Below are positions 43,724 to 55,158 of a stretch of DNA of 64,000 nucleotides, piece by piece. The stretch lies in contig CP114483.1 in NCBI GenBank assembly GCA_027186245.1, forward strand, positions 5,528,001-5,592,000, given 5' to 3'. The stretch comes from Coriaria nepalensis (taxonomy: Eukaryota; Streptophyta; Magnoliopsida; Cucurbitales; Coriariaceae). The translations under genes were made by a program, and so were the position numbers. The notes under the pieces are model-generated. The model was not told the origin of the DNA, ran no database searches, and saw nothing but the letters and a program-made list of their open reading frames with translations. Positions within the stretch are counted from its first letter, which is position 1. The number at the start of each line of letters is the position of its first letter.

Positions 43724-44869
43724 TGTTGGAAAATTAGCATATTAACATGCTATGTTTATGCTTAATTTTTAGTGGGGCCCATCTCGTGAATCGGTATATG
43801 GTATGTTCAAAATAATTAATGGGTGAATGAGAAATTGAATCTCAAAGTGCAACCATCGGAATGGTTTTAAGGAGAAAAAATGAAGAAAAAAATTTTATCC
43901 CACATTGGAAATGAGAACAAGTGAGAGAGTGTTCTTATAGAATTACACATTTGTTAATGGGTAATAAAATATAAGCTAGAATGCTCTCTCTTACTCACTC
44001 CTTTAGGGGGAAGCAAATCCAGACCGGATCGGGCTTAGCTCGTGTGTGCCTGCACCTGAGCTCGCCGAATGTCGGCTCGAAAACGACCCAATTTGCCTTA
44101 ACGTTCTTTTTATTTTTCTCCCAGATATATTTTTTTTCTTTTTCTGCAGAAGATGAAAGGTTTGAAGATGAAATGTTGAAAATGAAAAGATGAAATTTAA
44201 TTTCATCATATTTAAACTTAAATTAAACCCAAGTTAATTCACATTAATCTCCTCTCCCCTCATAAGCCTATAAATTGACATCTTCCTCTAATTTGAAAAC
44301 ACACAATCAAAAACGAATTCTCTCATCCCTCTAATTTCATTCCTCCTTCTAGAGTTCCTAAGTTTCTAGTGTGGTAAAGTTCGAGCTACTGTTTGAGTTC
44401 ACCGGGAATAGTTTGATGGTGTGCTGCTACTATTCGTCTCCATTGTATCATGGGAGACAGACATCATTCAACCTTCTATACTAACGTGAAGGGGCAAATC
44501 TGTTTTAAGGAAACTATTGCATAACAGGCCTCGGTTTGAGTCTCTGTTGCTGTTATGTTCTTCCTATTTTATTCTGATTTTCATATTCTATTATGTTCTT
44601 CCTGTTCTATTATGTTTTTCATATTATGTTATGTTTATTTTACTATTCTATTTATTTTTTCCAGATTCTGTTCTATTCTATTTTACTGTATTATTTTATT
44701 TTTACAGATTATATTATATTCTGTTTTTATAGATTCTGTTATGTTCCATTTTACTATTTTGTTATGTTTCTTACAAATTTTATTTTAAATACTATTATAT
44801 TTTATAGCATCACTGTTTTCATAATTACTGTTTACTGTATTATGTTTATTATATATACAACTTCCCACA
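43724..44869 (+). mobile_element. Solo copia-type LTR
   Basis: Starts TGTTGGAAAATTAGCA and ends CTTCCCACA, 1146 bp, with no internal domain. Flanks are CGAAG (43719-43723) and TGAAG (44870-44874), a 5-bp TSD with one C-to-T change at a CpG. The interior has ATTGGAAATGAG, a possible TATA region near 43965 and, at 44540-44830, a T-rich minisatellite of TTCTATTATG words that creates three overlapping low-complexity frames. The strand follows the TG start and TATA region and is tentative. Confidence 0.7.
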
Positions 44870-44874
44870 TGAAG

Positions 44875-45504
44875 ATGATGGAAAATTTAATCGAAGGGAC
44901 TTCTATATCCATATTTGAAATGATGAATTCCATTAATTTTTTTGTAGAATCCCACTGGAAATAAACAGAGTTATGGCGGTCTCGGTGTGGTAATATCGAA
45001 ATTTAGGTTCCTTTCTTTCTTCATTTCTTTTTTCTGCCCTTGACTAAAAACAATTGCAAGTGTTTCTTATCTATTCCCTTCCTGATGAATAAGGTAGATC
45101 ATACATGCAATCAATACTAAAAAATGAAATCTTATTAGTACCGGGTACGTAATGGGCACTGATACGCCCCCCTCGTGTACGTTCTGCATGAACCCAGTAG
45201 GTCTTCAAGTTGCTATCGGATTAGTTTGACACGAGCAGGCCACGAGTAATACAGGGTAATTCTTTTGGTGTGTGGGTGTGGGGGTGGTTTCAATTGATTG
45301 GCTAAACTAATGTTTTAATCTCTATATGTTACCTACTTTCTCAATGTTGTCCTTACACTATATTCAAATCAATTTGATTCATAATAAAATAAATTTAAAG
45401 TTGTCACTTTTAGTCCCTAAAATCTTTACTGATACAAAGTGACAGAAAATGTTGGGATGGATTTTTCTAGCCTTTTCTTTTTTTCTTGATTATTTCAAAC
45501 CTTC
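44875..45504. other. Intron-like AT-rich DNA
   Basis: Apart from the possible small exon near 44946-44987 nothing coding was seen. GATACGCCCCCCTCGTGTACG near 45160 is a local GC-rich patch. Confidence 0.4.
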
Positions 45505-48250
45505 CCCACTTCTTCCTTTCAATGCAACTATCTAGATTGAAATCCAGAAAAGGTTTTTGTCTATGAAATTTACAAGAGAATCTCCCAACAAATTTTGATC
45601 AGAAACAAAAACTTGCAGGCAAATATGTCTGCTAGAGAAACCCTCGTTGTCCTAACAATGTAAAGTTTCATTTTAAATAGTAGAGTTCTTGAATGGGGCT
45701 TTCACTATAGCTTCTTAGGAATTATTCCATGGAGAAGCCCAAATGACAAATGAAGAAAAGTTTAGAGATCAAAGAGACATGATAAGGTAGGTGAGATAAG
45801 GTGGCATGTTCTATTAGATATAAATTGCTGTATTAACTATAACATCACCTTTTAACACCCATATATGGTGCCATCTCAACTTTTTCTGTCACTTAATGAA
45901 AAAAATGTAAGGTTCCAAAATTAGCAGTTTAAACTTATTAGCGAGCGTGAGAAAGCAGTAAAAGCATAAGAACTAGAACAATAGTTAAGCCTAATTGATT
46001 TGTGACTTTTCTCTTTCATTTAAGGTGATTTCCTTTTTTGCTTCTTTGAGACATAAAACAATCAAATTATAATTGGCTAAATTATCATTTTCTTTCATGA
46101 ACTTTCATGGTTTGTTTATTTTTGTCCTTAGGTCCATATTTATGAAGGTTGAGTAAAAATTTCATCCTAGGACCAAAATGGAACATTTTGAAAACTTTAA
46201 GGATGTAATTGTGCTGTCTGAAAAGTTCTGGGATGAAAATGAAAGATGAGCGAAAGTTTAGGGCTAAAAATGATAGTTTAGCCATTATTATTTTATAGAA
46301 CTATTACTGTAATACAATTATGGTCTATAATCTTCCTTTAATGCAACTGTCTGGATTAAAATCCAGAACAGGTTTTTGTCTACGATATTTACAAGAGAAT
46401 CTCCCAATAAATTTTGATAGGAAACAAAAACTTGTAGGTAAATATGTCTACTAAAGAAACCCTTGTTGTCCTAACAGAATAATGTTTCATTTTATGTAGT
46501 AGAGTTCTTGAATGGGGATTTCACTATAGCTTTTTAGGAAGTATTCCATGGAGAAGCCCTAATGACACATGAAAAAAAGTTGCGAGATCAAAGAGACATG
46601 AAACAAAGAGAGAGTTAATGATAGGGTAAGTGAGATAAGGTGGCATGTTCTATTCGATATGAATTTCTGTATTAATTATGACATCACATTTTATCAACTA
46701 TATATGGTACCATCTCAGCTTTTTATGTCACTTAATGAACACAAAAGAGTAAGGTTCCAAAACTAGCAGTTCAAACTTATTAGTGACCATGAGAAAGCAA
46801 GTAAAGCATAAGAACTAGAACAATAGTTTAGCCTAACTGATTTGTGACTTTTCTCTTTCATTTAAGGTGATTTCCTTTTTCGCTTCCTTGAGACGTAAAA
46901 CAATCAATAATTATAATTGGCTAAATTATCATTTTCATCCATGAACTTTCATGGTTTGTTTATTTTTGTCCTTAGGTCTGTATTTATGAAGGTTGAGTAT
47001 AAATTTCATCCTACGACTAAAATGGAACATTTTGAAAACTTTAAGGATGTAGTTGTGCTGTCTAAAAAGTTCAGGAAAGAAAATGAAAAATGAGCAAAAG
47101 TATAGGGACGAAAATGATAGTTTAGCCATTATTATTTTATAGAACTATTATTATAATACAATTCTGGTCTATAATCTTCCTTTCAATGCAACTGTCTGGA
47201 TGAAAATCCAGAACAAGTTTTTGTCTATGAAATTTACAAGAGAATCTCCCAATAAATTTTGATAAAAAACAAAAACTTGTAGGCAAATATGTCTACTAGA
47301 GAAATCCTCGTTGTCCTAACAGTGTAAAGTTTCATTTTATGCAATAGAGTTCTTGAATGGGGATTTCACTATAGCTTTTTAGGAAGTATTCCATGGAGAA
47401 GCCCTAATGACACATGAAAAAAAGTTGCGAGATCAAAGAGACATGAAACAAAGAGAGGGTTAATGATAGGGTAAGTGAGATAAGGTGGCATGTTCTATTA
47501 GATATGAATTTCTGTATTAATTATGACATCACATTTTATCAGCTATATATGGTACCATCTCAGCTACAAGTGTAAGGTTCGAAAATTAGCAGTTCAAACT
47601 TATTAGCGACCATGAGAAAGCAGGTACAGCATAAGAACTAGAACAATAGTTAGCCTAATCGATTTCTAACTTTTCTCTTTCATTTAAAGTGATTTCTTCT
47701 TTTTCGTCATGAGATGTAAAACAATAATCAATAATTATAATTGGCTAAATTATCATTTTCATCCCTGAACTTTCATGGTTTGTTTATTTTCATCCTTAAG
47801 GCTGTATTTATAATGGTTGAGTATAAAAACGACTTCTAAAGTTTATGATTACTAGTATGTACACGACAACTAAAAACATCAGTAAGATCCTTAAAATGGT
47901 TATTGAAGTGGTTGTTGAGATTTGAGGTTGTAAGGAATGAAAAATGAAGAGTAGAAAAATAAGAACTTAATTAAAATTTGTGTGTTAGGTGATAAAAACT
48001 GTTAGATTTTGGGAATATTAACATTAATGATATGAGATACTTTAATTTAAGTATTCATAGGCTTTAGATTTCATTTTTCCATTTTGTATTTATAAATTTG
48101 ATCCTAGGATCAAAATAGAACATTTTGAAAACTTTAAGGATGAAATTGTGCTATCTAAAAGTTCAAGGATGAAAATGAAAAATGAGTGAAATTTAGGGAC
48201 AAAAATGATAGTTTGGCCATTATTATTTTATAGAACTATTATTGTATTAC
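45505..48250. repeat. Threefold tandem duplication, unit about 820-845 bp
   Basis: The phrase TCTTCCTTT..AATGCAACT begins units at about 45511, 46331 and 47175. Each unit then has AGAATCTCCCAA, GATTTCACTATAGC or a close variant, GATAAGGTGGCATGTTCTAT, and a terminal block with TGAACTTTCATGGTTTGTTT and GATAGTTTAGCC. The third unit is interrupted at about 47830-48105 by about 275 bp of other AT-rich sequence, then resumes (CAAAATAGAACATTTTGAAA). The 64-66-codon minus-strand frames at 46085 and 46935 are part of the repeated block. Confidence 0.85.
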
Positions 48251-49611
48251 GATTGTTGTCTACAATCTTATTATTAATTTTTCTGATTATAATTATTTCT
48301 TTGTTTTTCTAAATATGGAATGATGCTTTAAAATAAGATTGTATTACTTTGTTGTCTATAAAAATAATATTATTGTATTACACAGAAAATTTGTATTATA
48401 TAAGAAAATAAGAAATTAATAGGGAGGACAATGGAAATAATAAGATTAAAGATAGAAGAATAATAATTTTTTTTATGATATGACATGCTATGTCAACGTA
48501 CCACGTCGATACTGTTGTTTGAAATCCGATAATAGAGTTTAAAAAGTTTTATTTGAACTATATAAGAACTAAAAAGTTGGCCGAAGACTAAAAAGTTTCA
48601 TTTGCACTCGTGGGCAGGCGGCCTAATTTTAAGGTTAAGATTCAAGAGATGGGATGCATTGTAATTCTGTAACTGTCAATATACAGCATTTGAAAACCAA
48701 TTTGATATTTATGAATGGTTTTCGAGGGACTCAATTTTTTATTTTTATTTTGTTCTTTTTGGGAAGGATGGAGTGGATGGATTTGGAATCAAATTTTATT
48801 TCCCTATTCCCTGTTTCAAATAGTTGTATTTGTTAATATTGTTACTCTTTATCAGTTTATTTTTATTTTCCAGAACTTACCCTGGGAAGTACAGTGTATA
48901 AAGAGTTGTTAAATTTCATTTTGTTGGGAATATAAAGTGTGTTTTGATGCGTTTGTGATATTTAACAAGTTGATTCTTTATCTGGGTTTTCTTTTCTAGT
49001 ATAAAGCTAAAAGGCAAAGTTTGAGGTTGTAGCACTGAATTGTTAACCCCTTTATTTCTTGGCTCCTTTGCCAAATATCAAAACACTATTAATTTCACAA
49101 ATCATGTATGTTTTATAACAACTGCAAACCTTATTCTTATGATTTTATCTCTGGATAGATAAGGTTATGCTTATGATTCTAGAAAATTATTTTGAATATA
49201 GAATTATATGTAATTGATATGGAAACTTCTTCTATTGGAGAAGGTGAAGCGATTATCTATTTGTTACTCTGAAGATCATGTATTGTTTTTGTCTTTATAA
49301 GAATGCATTATTTATGGGTTTCAATTGCCTACTATTTCCTCCATCCATATATAGTTCTCTTCTCTGCAACAAGCAATCCTTATTGCCTCTGCTAGTATCA
49401 TACATATCTCCATTAACCCTATTTTTGTAAAAGCATAATTCACCTATTTTGGTATATCAATTTGTGTTTGTTGTCGTTAATGTGGTATCTTGTTGAGTTT
49501 CATTTTCATACATATACATGATGTCCAGCTGAGATTCTAATTGGTGAGTAAATATTCAATATTCAATCTGGTTGAAAGAAGACATTTAGAATTAGTTCTT
49601 GCGTATGATAA
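48251..49611. other. AT-rich non-coding DNA
   Basis: No domain was recognised. A CCAG acceptor-like and GTGAGT donor-like pair frames 15 bases near 49530, too little to call an exon. Confidence 0.4.
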
Positions 49612-49899
49612 TGTTAGACTCTCGGTTATTAAGACTTATGTTAGGTGTAATAGAACCTAATATAATTATTATTATTATGTTATAGTTATTATTATTAGTG
49701 AGGGCTATTTTAGTAATTAGTGATTAGTAGGTTAAATAGCATTTTATTGGTTAGGGTTTAGGGCATTGGGAATTTTAGAGAGTAAGAATTTTTAGGGGGA
49801 GACGGTCTACCTCTTAGATAGTAGGCCGACCTATGTTATTTTCTTTATCGCTTAATAAAGATTACTACTAGTTCTATATTTCTAGATCGGGTCCTATCA
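49612..49899 (+). repeat. Gypsy-F 5' LTR
   Basis: 288 bp with TG and CA ends, containing a TTATTATTATTATT run and GGGGGAGACGGTCTACCTC. The primer site directly after it fixes the boundary. Confidence 0.7.
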
Positions 49900-49914
49900 A
49901 ATTGGTATCAAGTC

Positions 49915-50763
49915 CTATCAGCGCTGGTTGTCCAAACTGCTAAGCTATGATTTTGAGATACAGTATCGTCCGAGATTGGACAATAAGGTTGCAAATGCAA
50001 TGTCTAAGCACATAGATAGACCCCACTTCGCGACAAAGGTTTTTTGAGCCAGTTCTGGAAGAAACTTTTTCGGTTACAAGGGACGGCATTGAAGCGGAGT
50101 TCCGCCTATCACCCCCAAACAAATAGTCATATTGAAATGGTTAATCGCTGTTTGGAGATGTATTTGCGGTGTTTCGTGTTGGATACCCCTCGGCTTTGGG
50201 CAAAACGGTTGGCATGGGCCGAGTATTGGTACAACACGTCCTTTCACACGGCTTCGCATACCACTCCATTCCGCGTCCTTTATGAGCGAGATCCGCCTCC
50301 ATTGATCCGTTATGGACATAGCACCACCCCGGTCTCACAGGTGGAGCAATATTTAGAGGCGAGGGATGATTATTTAGATGAGTTAAAGGGGCACTTAGCG
50401 AAGGCTCAGCAGCAGATGAAATTGGAGGCCGATAAGCATTGGCGGGAGGTTCATTTCGAAGTGGGAGATTGGGTTTTCTTAAAGCTTCGGCCATATTGGC
50501 AAAAATCTGTAGCGAGGAGGTGGAATGAGAAATTATTAGCATGCTATTTCGGGCCTTACAAAGTGGCCGCGCGGATCAGGGCAGTAGCCTATCGGCTTGC
50601 GTTACCAACCATAGCAGCGATTCATCCGATTTTCCATGTATCTCAGCTCCGCAAGGCAATTGGAGCTCACGTGGCTTCTCCAACACTACCACCGAATTTA
50701 ACAACAGATATGGAGGTGTTGTTGGAACTGGATGAGATATGTGGGGTTAGGCAAGGGGCATAG
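49915..50763 (+). pseudogene. Gypsy-F RNase H end and integrase C-terminal half
   Basis: Near 49921-50020 the frame reads RWLSKLLSYDFEIQYRP and NKVANAM, the C-terminal end of gypsy RNase H. After a deletion and frame change, the open frame 50044-50763 (239 codons) starts within the integrase core. SSAYHPQTNSHIEMVNRCLE is the conserved H-P-Q-T-x-G-Q-x-E-x-x-N region; here GQ is SH, while the glutamate is kept. It continues with WYNTSFHTASHTTPF, VGDWVFLKLRPYWQKSV, FGPYKV and HPIFHVSQLRKAIG, the integrase C-terminal domain of Ty3/gypsy elements. The N-terminal zinc finger and two catalytic aspartates are missing. GC content is higher than its surroundings. Confidence 0.9.
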
Positions 50764-50816
50764 GGAACGAAAGCTCCATTGGATGTCTTGATTAAGTGGA
50801 AGGATATGTCACTTGT

Positions 50817-51360
50817 GATGTGAGCATTTATGAGACTACGCTTGACAAATCAACGGTTGGAAGAAAGAAGATCGGTTTTGCTACTTTTGCTACGGGAGTG
50901 GTCCATGGGCTTCAACCGGACGCACTTATGATGGTCTTGCCGGCTCTTGCTTTGCCCTCCCGCCTAGCTGGGGCTGCTTTTCTTGTCATGTTTTTGGTTG
51001 GGACTGTGGTTGCAATGGTTGGTTACACAGTATTTTTAAGGTCATGTGGTCAAGCTTTGAAAGTGATAAGATTCTTGAGAATCTGAGTCGAGCGAAGGAG
51101 GAGAGAGAGAGCTTTCTTTATCTCGTATTCCACTTGAATTATAATTACATACAAACCTCTGTTATATACTTGCATGCATAAACTAACTCAGACGTCCCTA
51201 ACTAATCTTGATTAATGAAATTAACTATCTGACATCATATAATCACCAATAGAAAGAGAGGATGCCAAGAATTACTGACAAGCTCACTTGGGCTGCATCC
51301 TTTGTAGCTATTACTCTTGGATTTGCGATCCTCATCAGCCAGTTCCTTGGGTATATGTAG
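50817..51360 (+). pseudogene. 3' two exons of a NicO-type (high-affinity nickel transport) gene
   Basis: Exon 50817-51062 encodes DVSIYE, KKIGFATFATG, VVHGLQPDALMMVLPALA and hydrophobic helices (AAFLVMFLVGTVVAMVGYTV). It ends at a GT donor after ALK. Exon 51253-51360 follows a CAATAG acceptor and encodes RMPRITDKLTWAAS, a final helix (FVAITLGFAILISQF) and a stop. This matches the C-terminal third of the plant high-affinity nickel-transport family, predicted membrane proteins with a NicO/UreH-like domain and usually a chloroplast transit peptide. The H-G-L-Q-P-D-A motif is kept. The splice junction joins in frame. The exons encoding the first helices and the H-T-L-A-G-P-D-H motif were not found within the window, and gypsy-F lies immediately upstream. 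I therefore call it truncated, though very distant 5' exons cannot be excluded. Confidence 0.75.
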
Positions 51361-52410
51361 TCTTACCGATGATGCCGTCTGACTTGTGTTAAGATTCATA
51401 TTTTGCTAGCTTTCTTCCTCTTTACTGTTTGAAAGCCTTTATAAAGTTGTATTATTCAATTTGTTTACAGCAAATATTCAGCTTTCTTCCCTCTGTTTCT
51501 TCTTTTATACACGCGAACTTCGGTATGTATTTGTAATTATCTCAAGTGAGGACAATTTGTTTGATTAGTTGTTTACCTTACTATCCAATACATTTATCTT
51601 TTATCCCTCATCTTTCGGATGAATAAGTAAGGTGCAAATTAATCATAGATCTCTTGAGATTTATTATTATTATAGATGAATTTTTTAACATTTTAAAAAT
51701 TATATATAGATATTTTAAAAAATATAAGAGAATTTTATTATATTTATTTTAAATTATAAGTGAATTCTTTTAAGATTAAATTATATCACATATTGTTAAT
51801 GTTATACATTGTCTTAATAATATTTTTTATATTCTTCTTTTACTCGTGTTTAAAAATAAAAAATAAAAAATTTATGCATTAAACACATAATCAATTGATA
51901 TAAACTTTTGATTTTAATAAAAGTTTTTAGGAGTTTTGAATTAATATTACAAGCAAATTTTAAATGATAATAAAAATAAAAACTAAATCCCTTAATCATA
52001 TATTATAATGAAAATTAAATCAAAATATTCATATGAAATATTTTAGTGGGTACAAATTGTATGACTGTAAGAAAATTAAGACTGAACATATATAATTGAT
52101 AATTAGACTTGTAATTATAATAAATTTAAAGGGATCTATTTATAATTTAAATTTAATATGAGATGATCTTATTATAATTTTTTAAAATCTCAAGGGAATT
52201 ATTTGTAATTAAGGCAAACCTAAGTGGCTCCATTTATAATTTAAGATAAAGTTGAAGGATTTACTTATAATTCTTAAAACATTAATGGATAAATCTCAAT
52301 AGATTCACAAGTAATTAACTATAAGTAATAAATTATTTTTTTAATTAAAAGGAGGCCTTTATTATAAAATAAAGAGGCCTTATATCTTAGTTTGAGGAAT
52401 GTCATTCCTA
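51361..52410. other. 3' flank of NicO fragment and AT-rich DNA
   Basis: The first ~150 bp look like a 3' UTR. From 51650 to 52330 the phrase TTATAATTT/AAATTATAA recurs on both strands with CTCAAGGGAATT and CTCAATAGATTCA, like a decayed MITE. A hairpin made of AGGCCTTTATT and AATAAAGAGGCCT lies at 52350-52380. Confidence 0.45.
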
Positions 52411-52413
52411 GCA

Positions 52414-53043
52414 TTACTTATGTAAGAAGAGAAATCTCAACGCGAAGGAAAACAAAATCATTACATTGAATATTTGCCAAAGTATTTGTTGTGCTCTAAA
52501 AACATGACTTATTTCGATTTTAAAAGATCTAAACAGAAATGAATAATATGACATTTTTAATTGTCGAATATGGTAATCCTTTGTAATGGCTAAACCAACC
52601 TTGGGAGTCACTTTCCACTTGTAAAGGTGAAAAACCATTAAATAAAGCTTGTCGAATATCATAGAAGATGTCACATACTTCTGTGCTGAAACTATTAGAA
52701 GATCTTAAGAGGTGAAAGAAAACACCTCTAAAATTACCATTAGTCTCTATAATTCCTCCACCACTTGAACCTAAAGCGGTAAAAGCTTGAACCAATCTCT
52801 TTTATGAGCCTTACACACTAAAAACAGGATGTCTAAAATAATATCATTTAACTTCACAACCAAGATCCACTAGATAGTCTATCAATAGAAAATCAAGTAA
52901 TTATAGTGGAATTAATCTCCAGTACCCGTCTAAGAACTCATCCAATTGTCACATAAGTTTTCATCTTTTCCTCCTCAAAAGTAGCTATGTTCTAACCACA
53001 ACTCTCAACATATAAGAGAAGGCAGCATAGATCCTAACTTATG
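52414..53043 (-). pseudogene. RNase H-like (LINE-type) fragment
   Basis: On the minus strand the frame 52795-52529 contains GSSGGGIIETNGNF, FSTEVCDIFYDIRQAL and LQVESDSQGWFSHY. These resemble the RVT_3-type RNase H found at the end of plant non-LTR retrotransposons and in related genes: GGxxRD..G, then the AE-like position, then the ESDS aspartate. After a frameshift, the frame 52674-52414 continues with FKIEISHVFRAQQILWQIF, matching the I-x-H-V-x-R-x-x-N-x-x-A-D end of the domain. The frameshift and altered residues show it is dead. Copia-G inserted to its right, and the 3' hairpin region at 52350-52380 lies on its downstream side. Confidence 0.6.
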
Positions 53044-53698
53044 TGTTGGAATTGGGTGAGGCGTAATCAAGAGGTAAGTCATAATATGAATTAATGGCCC
53101 ATCACCCATTGGGTTGAACCAAACCCAACAGACTTTGCCGGGCCATAATCTAATCCGAAAGTATATACATTCATTACCCAGTTTTTGTTAAAAAGTAGCT
53201 GCTCATTCTCTGCTTTCTCTCTTAGGTTTCTGAAGTTATGCATATACTCTCTCTCTCTTGCGATTAGGGTTTGTCAATTAGGTATGGTTCTGACTTGATC
53301 TCTAGTTTAATCTTCTTGCTCCTGTTTGAGTGAAATGTTTATGGTTCCTTTCTTGAAGATATGTATTTGATTTTCTATTTTGAGGTGAAGGTTTGAGATC
53401 TGTGTTATTATGAAATCTGTGTTGTAACTTGTAAACTTGTACTGAAACTCCGATTATAGTGCTATTGGTTTCCGGTGATCTTTTTTGGGTATTGGTTTTG
53501 AAGATCTGTGTTCTTGCTATTGGTTTCCAATTATGCCAAACCACGTAAAACTCTCATGTTCTTTATATTCGGTTATTTTGAGATTTTGGTTGCTTAAACT
53601 TTGATTAAAGAAAATGAAGAGAATAATATGTACAATATGCATCAATACTTCATATGAGAAACAAATTGTAAGAAAATATATTGAGTTAATTCCTAACA
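53044..53698 (+). repeat. Copia-G 5' LTR
   Basis: 655 bp; TG and CA ends, followed at once by the primer site. It contains GTATATACATTCATTACC and CTCTCTCTCTCTTGCGATTA. Confidence 0.9.
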
Positions 53699-53711
53699 AT
53701 TGTATCATAGC
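53699..53711 (+). other. Copia-G primer-binding site
   Basis: ATTGTATCATAGC differs only slightly from the plant initiator-tRNA-Met site (TTGGTATCAGAGC) and directly follows the LTR. Confidence 0.8.
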
Positions 53712-54009
53712 TAGAATTAGTAAAGTCTAGACCTAGTTCTGGTGATTCTCTTGATAATATACTATGTGTGTAATTGAACTTGTGATTGAGCAGATATGTG
53801 TGTTAGAAGCTTTTAGAATCTTATTATGTGTTTCTTGAATTGAAGATTTTGTGATAAGCATCTCTGATTTGTTTTTCTTGGTTTAATATATAACTTGTAT
53901 ATTAAACTGAGGATTGAAAGTGGTTTTGGAATTTATTAACTATGTACAAACAATTTCTGAAAACCTGTAGATACATTGACTAAGTAAATATTCGAGTAAT
54001 ATTCTTTCT

Positions 54010-55095
54010 TTGACATCATTATTGAAATCCGTTGGTTTGATATCTCCATCAAATTGTTTGTTTGAATACTCTATACATTGTATATTCTTTATTATAATAT
54101 ATACTAATTGCAAGAGAGAGAAGGCAACCACACGCATAGATATTCCCATATTTGATGGGAAGATCGACTTCGAAATATGGAGGAAAAAGATGAATGCACT
54201 CTTTTCTTCACATAACAAAGTTCTGATAGCACTTGAGGTAGACACTAAGAAGTGGTATGCAGCTCAGTTGGAAGACAAGGTCAACATAGATCAAGAGGCT
54301 TACAATCTGTTAATCTTGAACCTGTCAGAAAAGGTTTTGAGGATTGTAGATGATAATGAGGAAATAGCTATTACTCTATGGGGTAAGTTGATTTCTACCT
54401 ATTCTGTAAGATTTGCACTAGATTTCGCTTATGTCAAAGGATCTTTGTTTTCTTGGAAAATGGATCATGCTAAATCACTAGATGATAACTTAGATGAATT
54501 TCTAAAATTAACCCTAATCCTTAAAGGCACAGATCAGGCTATTGATGACACTTCACAGGCTATGATATTGTTACAGTCATTGAATGATGAATAGATTCTA
54601 GTAGTTAAAAACTCTCTTAAGTATACTGGAGTGGTTCCTAGGTTAGACCTAATAATAGTTGGTCTTAGGGCTAGGGAATTAGAAATAAATGCATCTAAGA
54701 AGAATAACAATAACTTGTTCATAAAGGGTAAAGCAAATAAGAGAAACAACTCAATTGCACTGAATAAGAAATTTGGAAAGAACAAGTTTGTTGATAAGAA
54801 AGAGAACAAAGATGAATTTAGGAAGTGTTATTTCTATAATAAACTTGGACATCTTAGAAAAGATTGCTATGTTTTTAAGGCTAGAAAACAGGTTCAACCA
54901 AACTTAGAAGGAAATCTAGTAACCGATGGAAATAATACAAACTGTGAAGTTTTAAATATATCTAAATGTATCACAGTAAATGAATGGATTCTAGATTCAG
55001 GTTGTACGTTCCATATGTGTCCTAATAGAGAATGGTTTCAAGATTTTTTTAGTAGTGAATCTAGTATTGTGTTTATGGGTGATAATCATGAGTAA
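54010..55095 (+). pseudogene. Copia-G gag and protease (broken)
   Basis: The gag frame contains DGKIDFEIWRKKMNALFSS and DDNLDEFLKLTLILKGT, as in UBN2-type copia gag. A stop at 54592-54594 interrupts it. The frame resumes without a shift and runs from 54631 to 55095. It holds a zinc knuckle whose second cysteine is replaced by tyrosine (CYFYNKLGHLRKDC), and the protease start WILDSGCTFHMCPNREW with an intact D-S-G motif. A stop follows at 55093. The upstream part (54010-54105) may be leader rather than coding. Confidence 0.85.
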
Positions 55096-55158
55096 TATTT
55101 TAGATATTGGAAATATATCATTGAAATTGCATGATGGTAGATTAATACTTTTAATAAT

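Larger units (their letters stand above)
49612..50800 (+). mobile_element. Gypsy-F: internally deleted, 3'-truncated Ty3/gypsy element
   Basis: A 288-bp LTR (TGTTAGACTC to GTCCTATCA, 49612-49899) is followed by a primer site, ATTGGTATCAAG. At about 49912 the sequence jumps straight to the end of RNase H, then after another gap to the integrase C-terminal half. No 3' LTR was found. At about 50800 the element runs into a NicO-type exon. GTCCTATCA occurs at the LTR end and at the first deletion point, so a short-repeat deletion is likely. Confidence 0.8.

Noticed and set aside
44517..44964. Overlapping Phe/Tyr/Ile-rich frames as membrane proteins
   Set aside because: They arise from a T-rich minisatellite in a solo LTR; all three frames look the same in composition.
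50074..50542. Minus-strand frames of 81 and 133 codons
   Set aside because: They are antisense shadows of the gypsy-F integrase, which is clearly recognisable on the plus strand.
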